Positions 1-7,028 of a stretch of DNA of 64,000 nucleotides are shown piece by piece. The position numbers and the translations under genes are program-made. Numbering within the stretch: position 1 is the first letter of the stretch; every line of letters starts with the position of its first letter. The stretch is from CAZEDM01 sp964511075. Its GTDB lineage: Bacteria; Zixibacteria; MSB-5A5; RBG-16-43-9. Location: the NCBI GenBank assembly GCA_964511075.1, contig CAZEDM010000006.1:62001-126000 (forward strand). The letters are read 5' to 3'. Below the pieces are notes generated by a model. The model was given only the letters and a program-made list of their open reading frames with translations, was not told the origin of the DNA and did not search any database.

Positions 1-125
1 ATTCTATCGTAAAGATATTTTCTTAATTTGGTGGAACAAGCATCTTGCCTGTTCTTTTCAGCGGCTAACGTATCTCGAAAGCAGGCAGCTCAATTTTCAT
101 CCCTAATTATTATCTATCCAAAAAC

Positions 126-545
126 TTAGACTACAAAATCCGTCACAGTTAAAGCGTGATAATAGCTCCCCTTCTCCGCGGTGAATAACAGCACAGAATA
201 ATCAGGGTCAGCTACGCCCAAGGGGTAATACTTTTCAAACCCCTCTCTCCACAGCCGCTTTTTTGACTGCGGGTCCTGGAGTATCCTGATCTCTCCGGTT
301 AACATCAATCCCATCCACTTATCGAAATCGACGAAATAGATGCACGCCTTGGAGCTGCTCTGGAGCTGGGTTATTTTTTTCGAGGAGGTGTTTGTGCTGA
401 ACCAAATATTTTTCAACCCCTGGTTCTCCATCTTGATCATCGCCCTGATGTTGGGGTAGCCTTCAGCCCCGCCGGTCCCCAGCATGGCAATGGTAGACCT
501 ATCAGCCAATGCCAGCCCTTTATTCATAGCCTCTTTTTCTGTCAT
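126..545 (-). CDS. PPOX-family flavoprotein (general stress protein 26-like)
   Basis: A 139-residue split-barrel protein of the pyridoxamine 5'-phosphate oxidase-like superfamily. These usually bind FMN or F420 and reduce or sense small molecules in the cytoplasm; the substrate cannot be told here. The N-terminal strand pattern (STIAMLGTGGAEGYPNIRAM), the central IWFSTNTSSKK stretch and the later ACIYFVDFDKWMGLMLTGE strand are typical of the FMN-contacting half of the barrel. There is no signal peptide or membrane segment. A purine-rich AAAAAGGGG lies before the ATG. The QueG-like gene is 20 bp upstream on the same strand, so the two may be cotranscribed. The family call is solid; the function is unknown. 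Confidence 0.85.
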   Translation of the reverse strand: MTEKEAMNKGLALADRSTIAMLGTGGAEGYPNIRAMIKMENQGLKNIWFSTNTSSKKITQLQSSSKACIYFVDFDKWMGLMLTGEIRILQDPQSKKRLWREGFEKYYPLGVADPDYSVLLFTAEKGSYYHALTVTDFVV

Positions 546-564
546 GACCGTACCCCTTTTTGGT

Positions 565-1341
565 TTATGATTTTATGCCTGAACAACTCGGACACAACTT
601 TCTGCATAAATTACATTTCTTCAGAATATACCCCTTCTCTGTCAGGTAACAGGAAAGGGGCCTGCAAAGTTTCTGGTTGACAGTTTTACCGTCCAGTGCT
701 TTTGAGGGACAGGAATCTATGCAGATCTGACAGTTCTCCGGACATCCCTCATAGGCTGCCAGGGAATCACCTTCCAGTTCGCTATCCACCAGCACTGCCC
801 CGATTTGAACCATATTCCCGTAATCTTTATTCATCAGAAGAGTGTTCTTACTCAGGATACCCAATCCAGCCAGGCAAGCAGCATGACGTAACGAGAGTAT
901 TGCCCTGCCATACGATCTCTGAGACTCCCAGTGTTCATAGGGGTCATCTGAAGGGACAGGAACAGCCTTTACGCCCAGCTTCTCCAGTTTCAGGGAAAGC
1001 CTGATCCCGAGCTTGTCAATTCCCTGAGCTAAAAAGTTATTTACCAGGGTATAGGGAACGCAGCTGGAGGCAAAAAGAGGACCCTGGGGAAGTCTTTTGG
1101 CAAACACGATCACCGCCCTGCAGTCTTTAAAAATATCAACAGGACGAAAACCTTTGGGGGCTTCCTTAAACCTTTCAGCCGGTGCGATACCACAGAGGTC
1201 AGCTCCCAGATTTTTAACTATCTCTTTCACTTCGCTTGAGTCGATCAAAAAGGTCCTCCTTGCCTGGGGATGATAAAGTGCAACCTGCCTGTTTGCGAAA
1301 TCCTGTTCGGGCAGAGTCCACATATTCATAATATCTAACAT
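565..1341 (-). CDS. 4Fe-4S double-cluster protein, short QueG-like
   Basis: A 258-residue iron-sulfur protein related to the core of epoxyqueuosine reductase QueG. The motif CPENCQICIDSCP (about residues 200-212) and a second CNLCRKLCPSC (about 242-252) give the eight-plus cysteines expected for two 4Fe-4S clusters. The middle part (ADLCGIAPAERF, AVIVFAKRLP, CLAGLGILSKNTLL) is the cobalamin-binding region of QueG-type proteins. It is about 110 residues shorter than QueG and lacks the C-terminal HEAT-like tail. Such short paralogues are common in anaerobes and are generally of unknown function. The first ~35 residues look unlike the family, so the true start may be further in. No clear ribosome binding site is visible. 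Confidence 0.8.
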   Translation of the reverse strand: MLDIMNMWTLPEQDFANRQVALYHPQARRTFLIDSSEVKEIVKNLGADLCGIAPAERFKEAPKGFRPVDIFKDCRAVIVFAKRLPQGPLFASSCVPYTLVNNFLAQGIDKLGIRLSLKLEKLGVKAVPVPSDDPYEHWESQRSYGRAILSLRHAACLAGLGILSKNTLLMNKDYGNMVQIGAVLVDSELEGDSLAAYEGCPENCQICIDSCPSKALDGKTVNQKLCRPLSCYLTEKGYILKKCNLCRKLCPSCSGIKS

Positions 1342-1462
1342 CTTTTACAGGATCAAGCTATTTTTAAATTTGGGGCTGGGGGATAAGTTACCGTTTGCTA
1401 ATAGCTTAAGAATAAAAGAATCTCTGCAATCGAGATATTTTTCTGATTTTTCTATTTTTCCC

Positions 1463-1491
1463 TTGACAGCTGCACTAATGTGCAGTATAAT
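1463..1491 (+). promoter_or_regulatory. lexA promoter (sigma70-type)
   Basis: TTGACA at 1463-1468 and TATAAT at 1486-1491, separated by exactly 17 bp: both boxes match consensus. Transcription should start near 1498 and run through a palindrome into lexA at 1566. The spacer is filled by the operator described separately. Confidence 0.85.
1470..1485. promoter_or_regulatory. LexA operator (Fibrobacter-type SOS box)
   Basis: Perfect inverted repeat CTGCAC-TAAT-GTGCAG between the -35 and -10 boxes of the lexA promoter. It matches the TGCNC-N4-GTGCA site reported for Fibrobacter succinogenes LexA, and neither the proteobacterial CTGT-N8-ACAG nor the Bacillus GAAC-N4-GTTC box. Its position would let LexA block its own promoter. 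The sequence is seen directly; its use by LexA is inferred. Confidence 0.8.
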
Positions 1492-1504
1492 AATATCAAA
1501 AGGC

Positions 1505-1531
1505 GTAGGGGCACGGTGCGCCGTGCCCTAC
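1505..1531. repeat. GTAG/CTAC palindrome in lexA leader
   Basis: Arms GTAGGGGCACGG and CCGTGCCCTAC around the loop TGCG (one bulged G). It belongs to the dispersed palindrome family seen at least ten more times in this window. Here it would form a hairpin in the 5' untranslated leader of lexA. Confidence 0.75.
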
Positions 1532-1565
1532 CATTAGAAAGAAGGATTCGCAGGTAGGAGGGAAA

Positions 1566-2177
1566 ATGAAAGAATTAACCAGAAGACAAAAAGAGGTGCT
1601 GGATTTTATCACCAGGACAATCGAGGAGAGCGGTCTGCCCCCAACTATCAGGGAGATAGGCAAGAAGTTCAAGATCACATCCACCAACGGGGTAAGGGCT
1701 ATTCTTTCAGCCCTGAGTGCCAAGGGTTATATCCGCAGAAAACCTTTGGTTTCCAGGGGGATCGAGCTTTTCAGATCGGTTAGGGCTAATTTAGTCTCAG
1801 TCCCCCTGGTAGGAAGGGTTTCCGCAGGTTTACCGGTCCTGGCTGTGGAGAACATCGAGGGCAGCATAGGGATAGACAAATCCCTCTTCCCCGGAGAGGG
1901 GACCTTCTTTTTAAAGGTAGACGGGGACAGCATGAGGGATGCCGGGATTTTAAGCGGTGATTATGTCTTAGCCCAACAGCAGAACATTGCACAGAAAGGG
2001 GAGATAGTGGTAGCCATAATCGGAGATGAAGCCACCGTGAAAAGATATTTCCCGGAGAAAAACAAAGTCAGGTTAGAGCCAGCCAACCCGGATTATGGTC
2101 CCATAATCGTGGAGAAGAAAACCCCGGATTTCTTCATAGCCGGTAAAGTCATCGGGCTTTTGAGAAAATACCGGTAA
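1566..2177 (+). CDS. lexA: LexA repressor, SOS regulator and autopeptidase
   Basis: A 203-residue LexA, normal length. The winged helix-turn-helix is residues 1-65 (LTRRQKEVLDFI, GLPPTIREIGKKF, TSTNGVRAILSALSAKGYI). The Ala-Gly cleavage site lies in GRVSAGLPV (about residue 87). The catalytic serine is in VDGDSMRDAGI (about residue 122) and the general-base lysine in EATVKRYF (about residue 159). It should repress DNA-damage genes and cleave itself when RecA filaments form. GGTAGGAGGGAAA precedes the ATG as a good ribosome binding site. The recognition helix (NGVRAILSAL) differs from E. coli LexA, in line with a different operator. Its own promoter carries a Fibrobacter-type box, so autoregulation is likely. 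Confidence 0.97.
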   Translation: MKELTRRQKEVLDFITRTIEESGLPPTIREIGKKFKITSTNGVRAILSALSAKGYIRRKPLVSRGIELFRSVRANLVSVPLVGRVSAGLPVLAVENIEGSIGIDKSLFPGEGTFFLKVDGDSMRDAGILSGDYVLAQQQNIAQKGEIVVAIIGDEATVKRYFPEKNKVRLEPANPDYGPIIVEKKTPDFFIAGKVIGLLRKYR

Positions 2178-2256
2178 TAGGTCATAGGTGGTAGGTAATA
2201 GGGACCACCGAACATCTTCGCCTTTGGCATGGAGCAAAGGGTAGGGAGTGAGGTTG

Positions 2257-2345
2257 TTTGAACGTCTAAACCTTTGAACTCTCGAACCTTTTATCTCTTC
2301 TGAACGCGGTGAGGAACCTTAAACCCTTGAACCTTTGAACCTTCT
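2257..2345. repeat. TTGAACC-type degenerate short repeats
   Basis: A run of loosely repeated words such as AACCTTTGAAC, CTCGAACC, AACCCTTGAACC and TTTGAACC ending directly at the start of the 2350 gene. The same words recur at 34455, 35764 and, weakly, 59933. They are seen only in intergenic DNA. Function unknown. Confidence 0.6.
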
Positions 2346-2349
2346 TTGT

Positions 2350-2598
2350 ATGTATCAGGAGATAGACGAAAAGATAGAGGTCCTGGCTTTGTTCCAGCAG
2401 GGGAAAATTCAGCCTCTCAGGTTCAGATGGAAAGGCAGGGATTACAGGGTTTCGCGTCTGGAAAGCAGATGGAAAAGCGATTTGGGAGAGAAAAATATCT
2501 GGCATTTTTCGGTTTCCGACCCTGCCTCAAATCTTTTTCAGCTAACCTACAACGAGGAGTATCATACCTGGCAGTTAAGCAGAGTCTGGGTAGAATGA
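2350..2598 (+). CDS. Small DUF6504-like protein
   Basis: An 82-residue protein of the type IDEKIEV...G...P..FRWKGRDYRVSRL...W, ending in a strand that reads TYNEEYHTWQLSRVW. This resembles the small beta-rich DUF6504-like proteins often found beside DNA-damage genes such as imuB, which fits its place about 170 bp after lexA on the same strand. I chose the ATG at 2350 (MYQEIDEK); the TTG at 2335 lies inside the repeat tract. There is no Shine-Dalgarno sequence. The protein has no catalytic motif that I recognise, so function is unknown. An overlapping frame at 2346-2606 looks like a shadow. Confidence 0.6.
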   Translation: MYQEIDEKIEVLALFQQGKIQPLRFRWKGRDYRVSRLESRWKSDLGEKNIWHFSVSDPASNLFQLTYNEEYHTWQLSRVWVE

Positions 2599-2672
2599 AA
2601 CACTAAGGAAATCCCACCAGCCAACAGACAAAGGGAGTGAAGAAGGTCGAAAGATTTTACGTGAATTTTAAG

Positions 2673-2706
2673 GTAGGGGCAATTTCTATCTGGAAATTGT
2701 CCCTGC
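2673..2706. repeat. GTAG-family palindrome
   Basis: Arms GTAGGGGCAATTTC and GAAATTGTCCCTGC pair over 14 positions counting G-T pairs, loop TATCTG. It lies between the convergent 2350 gene and mscL and could terminate transcription in both directions. Confidence 0.75.
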
Positions 2707-2712
2707 GTATTT

Positions 2713-3168
2713 CTATGCTGCCTTTAATTCCGAGGTACAATGTCCACAGCGTGTGGCTTTGATCGGGATAACCGAAAAACAAAAGGGACATTCCTTGGTT
2801 GTCGGCTCTGCTGGTGGAGCCTCCTCTTTCCGTTTGAGCTTGTTAATGCTCCGGACAAGAACAAATACCGCAAATGCGACTATGATGAAGCTGATAATGG
2901 TATTGAGGAACACGCCGTAGTTCAATGAGACCGCACCTGCGGCTTGAGCATCAGCCAGAGAAGCATAGGGTCCAGCGGTCGCACCTTCTTTCAGAACCAG
3001 AAAAAGGTTGCTGAAATCCACATTGCCCAATAGCAGTCCGATAGGGGGCATGATGACATCGGAGACCAGTGATTTGACGATGGTGCCAAAAGCTGCACCG
3101 ATTATAATTCCAACCGCCATATCAACCACATTCCCGCGCATAGCAAATTCTTTGAATTCTTTTAGCAT
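2713..3168 (-). CDS. mscL: Large-conductance mechanosensitive channel MscL with C-terminal zinc ribbon
   Basis: A 151-residue inner-membrane channel that opens under membrane tension and protects from osmotic downshock. The N-terminal helix and TM1 are LKEFKEFAMRGNVVDMAVGI and following residues, with the conserved RGNVVDMAVG; TM2 is the hydrophobic stretch near GVFLNTIISFIIVAFAVFVL. The usual C-terminal helix is followed by CPFCFSVIPIKATRCGHC, a CxxC-x13-CxxC zinc ribbon not present in E. coli MscL. I start at 3168 because GAAGGAGGG stands just before this ATG and because the upstream extension to 3234 would overlap the promoter -35 box. Confidence 0.95.
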   Translation of the reverse strand: MLKEFKEFAMRGNVVDMAVGIIIGAAFGTIVKSLVSDVIMPPIGLLLGNVDFSNLFLVLKEGATAGPYASLADAQAAGAVSLNYGVFLNTIISFIIVAFAVFVLVRSINKLKRKEEAPPAEPTTKECPFCFSVIPIKATRCGHCTSELKAA

Positions 3169-3205
3169 AATCCCTCCTTCCTTTTTAAATCTATTATTTA
3201 TGTCT

Positions 3206-3234
3206 ATTTTATCTTTGCCCCTTGTTAATGTCAA
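3206..3234 (-). promoter_or_regulatory. mscL promoter
   Basis: On the minus strand TTGACA (3234-3229) and TAAAAT (3211-3206) with a 17-bp spacer. The predicted start near 3199 gives a leader of about 30 nt including the ribosome binding site of mscL. Confidence 0.75.
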
Positions 3235-3250
3235 GTGATTTTTAAGAATT

Positions 3251-3277
3251 GTAGAGGCACGGCGTGCCGTGCCCCTA
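3251..3277. repeat. GTAG-family palindrome
   Basis: GTAGAGGCACGG-CGTG-CCGTGCCCCTAC, 12-bp arms with one mismatch. Same stem sequence as the copy in the lexA leader. It lies between the mscL promoter and the GNAT gene stop. Confidence 0.75.
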
Positions 3278-3327
3278 CATCGTTATGAAAACCTCAATCT
3301 CATTGAGTAAAAAACTTAGGATTCTCT

Positions 3328-3795
3328 TTATCCCAGCTCCATTTCCATATAAATTGCCCCCTCTATAGGATTATACCTGTAAGGCTCAACCTTTTCAAAT
3401 CCTAAGGAACGATAAAGTCTTATAGCTTCTATCATCGAGGGAACGGTGTCTAGTCTCATCTTCTTGTAGCCAATCTTTCTGCCCTCTTCTATGATTTTCA
3501 CTGCTAATTTTTCCCCCAGTCCTTTTCCCCGATAAGCAGGTCTCACATAAAGCCTTTTCATCTCACAGATACCCTCCGAGAGTTTTCTTAAAGCCACGCA
3601 TCCTGCCACGTTACTCTCATAAACCGCTAAAATCAAAGAGCCCTCTGGCGGAGCATACTCCCCGGGAAGCTCCTTAAGCTCTTCTTCGAAATCCTGAAAG
3701 CAGAGATTAAAATCAAGTGATTGGGCATATTCCAAGAAAAGCTTCCGAATATGCTCAATCTCCTTTTGGGATTTAGCCTGAACGAATTTTAGCAT
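3328..3795 (-). CDS. GNAT-family N-acetyltransferase
   Basis: A 155-residue acetyltransferase of the Gcn5-related fold, using acetyl-CoA on an unknown small-molecule or peptide amine. The acetyl-CoA-binding motif A is LYVRPAYRGKGLGEKL (about residues 90-105), containing the R/Q-x-x-G-x-G/A signature as RGKGLG. Motif B follows as RLYRSLGFEKVEPY. The strand GCVALRKL and the acidic MKRLYV before motif A are typical. No signal or membrane segment. It stands at the end of a minus-strand run, separated from the ATL gene by a palindrome, so it may be its own unit. Confidence 0.9.
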   Translation of the reverse strand: MLKFVQAKSQKEIEHIRKLFLEYAQSLDFNLCFQDFEEELKELPGEYAPPEGSLILAVYESNVAGCVALRKLSEGICEMKRLYVRPAYRGKGLGEKLAVKIIEEGRKIGYKKMRLDTVPSMIEAIRLYRSLGFEKVEPYRYNPIEGAIYMEMELG

Positions 3796-3883
3796 CTCAT
3801 TTTGTATTTAATTATGGGTCTGTTAAAGAATATTAAGCCACAACATATTGAACTTCCAGAACGAATTTTGCCTTTATCAAGAT

Positions 3884-3910
3884 TAGGACAGGGACTAGCC
3901 CTGTCCCTAC
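3884..3910. repeat. GTAG-family palindrome
   Basis: Arms TTAGGACAGGG and CCCTGTCCCTAC around ACTAG, with a different stem sequence from the lexA copy but the same CTAC end. It lies 12 bp past the stop of the alkyltransferase-like gene. Confidence 0.7.
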
Positions 3911-3922
3911 AAAATAAAATCT

Positions 3923-4408
3923 TCACAACTTATATAAATACCTCTCAAATTCCTTTACCTTCGGCACTTTTTTATCCGAAAGAATTTTGTGTCCTTCATC
4001 TTTCAAACACCTTGCCTGTGTTTTCAGCTCCCCGGGAAATTTATCAATCAAGCTTCCGTTCTCCCTGATTACTCTCCAGTAAGGCGAAATCTTTTTCTTC
4101 CCTGTCTTCTTATCTTCTTCTACCACTTCAGAGACAATCCGCAAGAAAATACCGGTGGTGAGCGGACAGGTTGATTCAGCCTTAAAATCTTTTGCCAGTT
4201 TTTCCCTTATCTGATTTAGAGTGATAAGTTTTCCCTTCGGGACTTTTCTTATTACCTCATCCACCAGATGCGGCGTGGCGATCAGAACCTTTCTTCCTCC
4301 AAATCTTTTTATCCATTCTGCAGGACCGTTTACTACCTTGGGCAGTCCCTTAGCCGGATTTTCATACTTTTCTCTCCAGGATTTTCGGGTTTTAGATTTT
4401 TTGTTCAT
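3923..4408 (-). CDS. Alkyltransferase-like (MGMT/ATL) DNA-binding protein
   Basis: A 161-residue protein with the winged-helix DNA-binding domain of O6-alkylguanine-DNA alkyltransferases. PKGKLITLNQIREKLAKDF is the helix before the recognition region, STCPLTTGIFLRIVSE fills the place of the recognition helix, and SPYWRVIRENG replaces the PCHRV catalytic loop. The acceptor cysteine is therefore missing, as in ATL proteins (PWHR type), which bind alkylated bases and hand them to nucleotide-excision repair. The tail QARCLKDEGHKI matches the end of the family domain. The N-terminal ~55 residues are lysine-rich and specific to this lineage. Damage recognition rather than direct repair is inferred. 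Confidence 0.75.
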   Translation of the reverse strand: MNKKSKTRKSWREKYENPAKGLPKVVNGPAEWIKRFGGRKVLIATPHLVDEVIRKVPKGKLITLNQIREKLAKDFKAESTCPLTTGIFLRIVSEVVEEDKKTGKKKISPYWRVIRENGSLIDKFPGELKTQARCLKDEGHKILSDKKVPKVKEFERYLYKL

Positions 4409-4428
4409 CTTTTACCTCCGAATTGAGT

Positions 4429-4836
4429 TTAAAATAATTTACATCTAACTACAACTGCACTTATCACTCCCACAAGAGTAACAATCACTGTAAGTTGGGT
4501 GAATATTAATGTATATAGCCATAGCTTTTTAGCCGCACCCGCCCCACTTGAGGGTCTTTTCAGTGGGATAAAGAATATGGCAAGAGATGCGAAAAGAAAT
4601 GCAGCTATAAGCAAATATAAAGATGACTCGGGCACAAGCTCAACACCCTTCTCGATAATTAGACCAAAAAAGATTAAGATACCTGCCAAAAAATAGGAAT
4701 TGTAGGTATTCATCACCCGTATGTCTTTAATACAAGCTTCAAAATCCCTTTCGTCTTTTCTTATTTTTAGTATCCAGTGCGATGTAGTAAATGTTAGCGA
4801 AATAACACATAATATGACCGCTATCTTGATATCCAT
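4429..4836 (-). CDS. Hypothetical membrane protein, four helices
   Basis: A 135-residue protein that I do not recognise. Hydrophobic helices are visible at about residues 5-22, 48-63, 71-91 and 106-129, with the charged loop KIRKDERDFEACIKDIR between the first two. Its start is 1 bp from the end of the nucleotidyltransferase gene, and the ATL gene follows after 20 bp, so the three are probably translated from one message. Base composition is like the neighbours. No enzyme motif is visible. Confidence 0.6.
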   Translation of the reverse strand: MDIKIAVILCVISLTFTTSHWILKIRKDERDFEACIKDIRVMNTYNSYFLAGILIFFGLIIEKGVELVPESSLYLLIAAFLFASLAIFFIPLKRPSSGAGAAKKLWLYTLIFTQLTVIVTLVGVISAVVVRCKLF

Positions 4837-4837
4837 T

Positions 4838-5314
4838 TTATCCTCCTTCTTTGTCCAGATAGTTTTTAATCATTTCCGCTTTTTTAATCCTGCCTAACTT
4901 TAAGTAAGCTCCATATTCGTACCTTAAGTCTAAAACAGGAACTTTCATCCCCTCAAATTCTATCACCTTTCTGTACTTAATTAAATTAACCGGCTCCTCC
5001 CAGATATCTTCACCAAGCTTTTTTTGAACATCACCTATTATCTCAACCTTTATTCCATCGATATTTAATTCTCCGAAATGAGAGCGGATTTTCTCTGAGG
5101 TCGATAGATTAACTATGTTCACCACATACTCTTTAAAAAGTCTTTCTATTTCATAAGCTCCAGCCTTATCAGTCTGAATGTCGATATCATGGATTTCGAC
5201 CGACATCCCCTGCAGGGCGAAACCAAGACTCCCTGTAACAGCCCAAACGATATCGGTATTCCTTAGCCTGTTATATATCTTATTCAGTATTTGAGTATAT
5301 TTTGAATCGATCAT
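4838..5314 (-). CDS. Nucleotidyltransferase-fold protein
   Basis: A 158-residue protein with the nucleotidyltransferase core: GSLGFALQG (the GS motif, about residue 28) followed by EIHDIDIQTD with two aspartates in the D-x-D position (about 41-47) and a third acidic residue in IKVEIIGD (about 90). This resembles stand-alone nucleotidyltransferases of the MNT/aminoglycoside-adenylyltransferase type. The substrate is unknown. No HEPN partner lies next to it, so a MNT-HEPN toxin pair is not supported. It starts directly after the cupin stop, which indicates translational coupling. Confidence 0.7.
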   Translation of the reverse strand: MIDSKYTQILNKIYNRLRNTDIVWAVTGSLGFALQGMSVEIHDIDIQTDKAGAYEIERLFKEYVVNIVNLSTSEKIRSHFGELNIDGIKVEIIGDVQKKLGEDIWEEPVNLIKYRKVIEFEGMKVPVLDLRYEYGAYLKLGRIKKAEMIKNYLDKEGG

Positions 5315-5677
5315 TTATTCCAAAACTTCCTCATCCCCAGCTTTCCAGGCAGGATCGACAATACACAAGAAGACTAGATCACTTTCCCCGATGTTTTTAA
5401 TTTGCTGAACCGAATCAGGAGGGATATAAATCGCCTGTCCTGCAGATACTTTCTCCTTCTCCTCATCGATATACATCTCCCCTTCCCCTTCCATTATATA
5501 ATAAACCTCTGAGCTTTTTAACCTGTGGGCTAAGGTAAGCTCTCCTGGTTTGACTATGGCATGAGCCAGGCTGTATCTTATCTTGAGGTTTTCCTTTGAT
5601 GGATTTAACAGTTCCCTTAAAGCACTGTTATCGCCTGCGGTTATCTTCTTGCAATCTTTTAAATTTTTTATATACAT
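5315..5677 (-). CDS. Cupin-domain protein
   Basis: A 120-residue single cupin barrel. Cupin motif 1 is LTLAHRLKSSEVYYIMEGEGEM (with one H and the E as metal ligands, about residues 47-68), and motif 2 is IYIPPDSVQQIKNIGESD (about 87-104), in which the usual histidine is replaced by glutamine. It may bind a metal and a small ligand; no reaction can be named. A ribosome binding site GGAGGTAGAG precedes the ATG. It heads the group cupin, nucleotidyltransferase, membrane protein, ATL. Confidence 0.8.
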   Translation of the reverse strand: MYIKNLKDCKKITAGDNSALRELLNPSKENLKIRYSLAHAIVKPGELTLAHRLKSSEVYYIMEGEGEMYIDEEKEKVSAGQAIYIPPDSVQQIKNIGESDLVFLCIVDPAWKAGDEEVLE

Positions 5678-5743
5678 TCTCTACCTCCTGAACTGAATCC
5701 AGCAAATGCTTGTAATTTAATTCTCTATTTAGGTAATAATCTT

Positions 5744-6301
5744 CTAAGCCAGATGTTCCACCAAAATCTTTGTTCCGATTCCAATCAAAATAACACCACC
5801 TGCTATCTCTATCTTCTTCTCAAAAAAGTGTCCGAACCTATCCCCGATATAAACTCCGGTAAAGGACAATATGAAGGTTACTACCCCAATTATTATGACG
5901 GGGGTGGCAATGGATACCTTCAGAAAGGCAAAGCTAACCCCTACCACCAAGGCATCGATACTGGTGGCGATGGAGAGCATTAATAATATAGAAACATCCA
6001 GCGGATCGATAGTTCTTTCCCTTGGCTCCAGTTTAACTGACTCGTAGATTATCTTACATCCCACGAAAAAAAGTAGCCCGAAAGCTATCCAGTGGTCAAC
6101 GCTTGAGATAAAAGCTCTCAGGCTGAGACCTGCCAGCCACCCGATCACCGGCATAAAAGCCTGAAACGCGCCGAAGAACAAGGCAATCTTCAAAGCGTTC
6201 CTGATTTTTAGCTGCTTTATGGTTATACCGCTGGTTACGGACACGGCGAAAGCATCCATAGCCAGCCCGAATGCTATGAAGATGATAGAGAATAGATCCA
6301 T
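5744..6301 (-). CDS. mntP: Manganese efflux pump MntP
   Basis: A 185-residue inner-membrane protein with six predicted helices, exporting Mn2+ and so guarding against manganese excess. The two inverted halves show the family residues: GLAMDAFAVSVTSG near the start and SIATSIDALVVGVSF at about residue 110, both with the aspartate that binds the ion. Length matches E. coli MntP (188). In many bacteria mntP sits behind a yybP-ykoY riboswitch; here only 19 bp separate it from the PPOX gene upstream, so there is no room for one and it probably reads through from that gene. Confidence 0.93.
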   Translation of the reverse strand: MDLFSIIFIAFGLAMDAFAVSVTSGITIKQLKIRNALKIALFFGAFQAFMPVIGWLAGLSLRAFISSVDHWIAFGLLFFVGCKIIYESVKLEPRERTIDPLDVSILLMLSIATSIDALVVGVSFAFLKVSIATPVIIIGVVTFILSFTGVYIGDRFGHFFEKKIEIAGGVILIGIGTKILVEHLA

Positions 6302-6320
6302 AAGCTGCCGGTTATATTTT

Positions 6321-6800
6321 TCAATCGCCTCGTTTACCGCTTATCTCGGTTATGTCCAGTCTTAATATACCAACCTTCCTATACGCATCATCAGAGCTCA
6401 AACCCTGCCTGTACTTTTCTGACCCGCCTTCCAGATGATTTAGCAGAACCTCAATGCCTCTTTTCTTCTCCTCTACCTCTTCAATAAGATGCATCTTTCC
6501 CCAGAAGACTACCGAACGATAAATCTGATTACAATCGCCTCTAACATATCCTCCATCTTCTATCACTGTTCCGCAGACTTTGGGATTATGTTCAATAAAG
6601 TCAAGTTTTAAACCCTTAAGGGCACAGTGAAAATACAAAGCATTTTCGTCTTTATCGTAACCATAATTCAGCACAACTATATAGGGTTCGTTATCCCGGC
6701 ACATGGAAATCACCGCATACTTACCCCGTTTCAGTATCTCTTTTAAAACATCTTGCCCTGTTATTTCTTTTTCCTTTTTATGCATATGATATCTTGCCAT
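6321..6800 (-). CDS. PPOX-family flavoprotein (NimA-like)
   Basis: A 159-residue protein of the pyridoxamine 5'-phosphate oxidase-related group that includes the nitroimidazole-resistance protein NimA. Typical stretches are KYAVISMCRDNEPYIVVLNYGYD, ALYFHCALKGLKLDFI and RSVVFWGKMHLIEE. It should bind FMN or another flavin; the reaction is unknown. AAAGGA lies before the ATG. The mntP start is 19 bp downstream, so both are likely in one transcript. It is unlike the PPOX protein at 126-545, which belongs to a different subgroup. Confidence 0.85.
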   Translation of the reverse strand: MARYHMHKKEKEITGQDVLKEILKRGKYAVISMCRDNEPYIVVLNYGYDKDENALYFHCALKGLKLDFIEHNPKVCGTVIEDGGYVRGDCNQIYRSVVFWGKMHLIEEVEEKKRGIEVLLNHLEGGSEKYRQGLSSDDAYRKVGILRLDITEISGKRGD

Positions 6801-7028
6801 AGCGATCCTTTCAAATAATTCATTCCGGATATCTTAAAAAGAAATTAGAGGTGAGGGCTAATCTTTCTCTGATTTAATTATTTCTCTCCAGCCAGTTTGA
6901 ATGATGTTTTTAGAGAAATATTCTCTTGCACTTACCTGGCATAATCCTATGAGTTTCCTCAGACAAAAGGGGAAGCCAAAGTTTTAAGCCCTTAAGCCTC
7001 CCGCTACCTGAAGAAACAGATACTCATA

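Noticed and set aside
696..1004. 102-residue plus-strand frame
   Set aside because: It is antisense to the iron-sulfur protein gene, whose cysteine motifs are clear.
4838..5314. MNT-HEPN toxin-antitoxin pair
   Set aside because: The nucleotidyltransferase has no HEPN neighbour; the adjacent genes are a cupin and a membrane protein.
5744..6320. yybP-ykoY manganese riboswitch before mntP
   Set aside because: Only 19 bp lie between mntP and the gene upstream, so there is no space.
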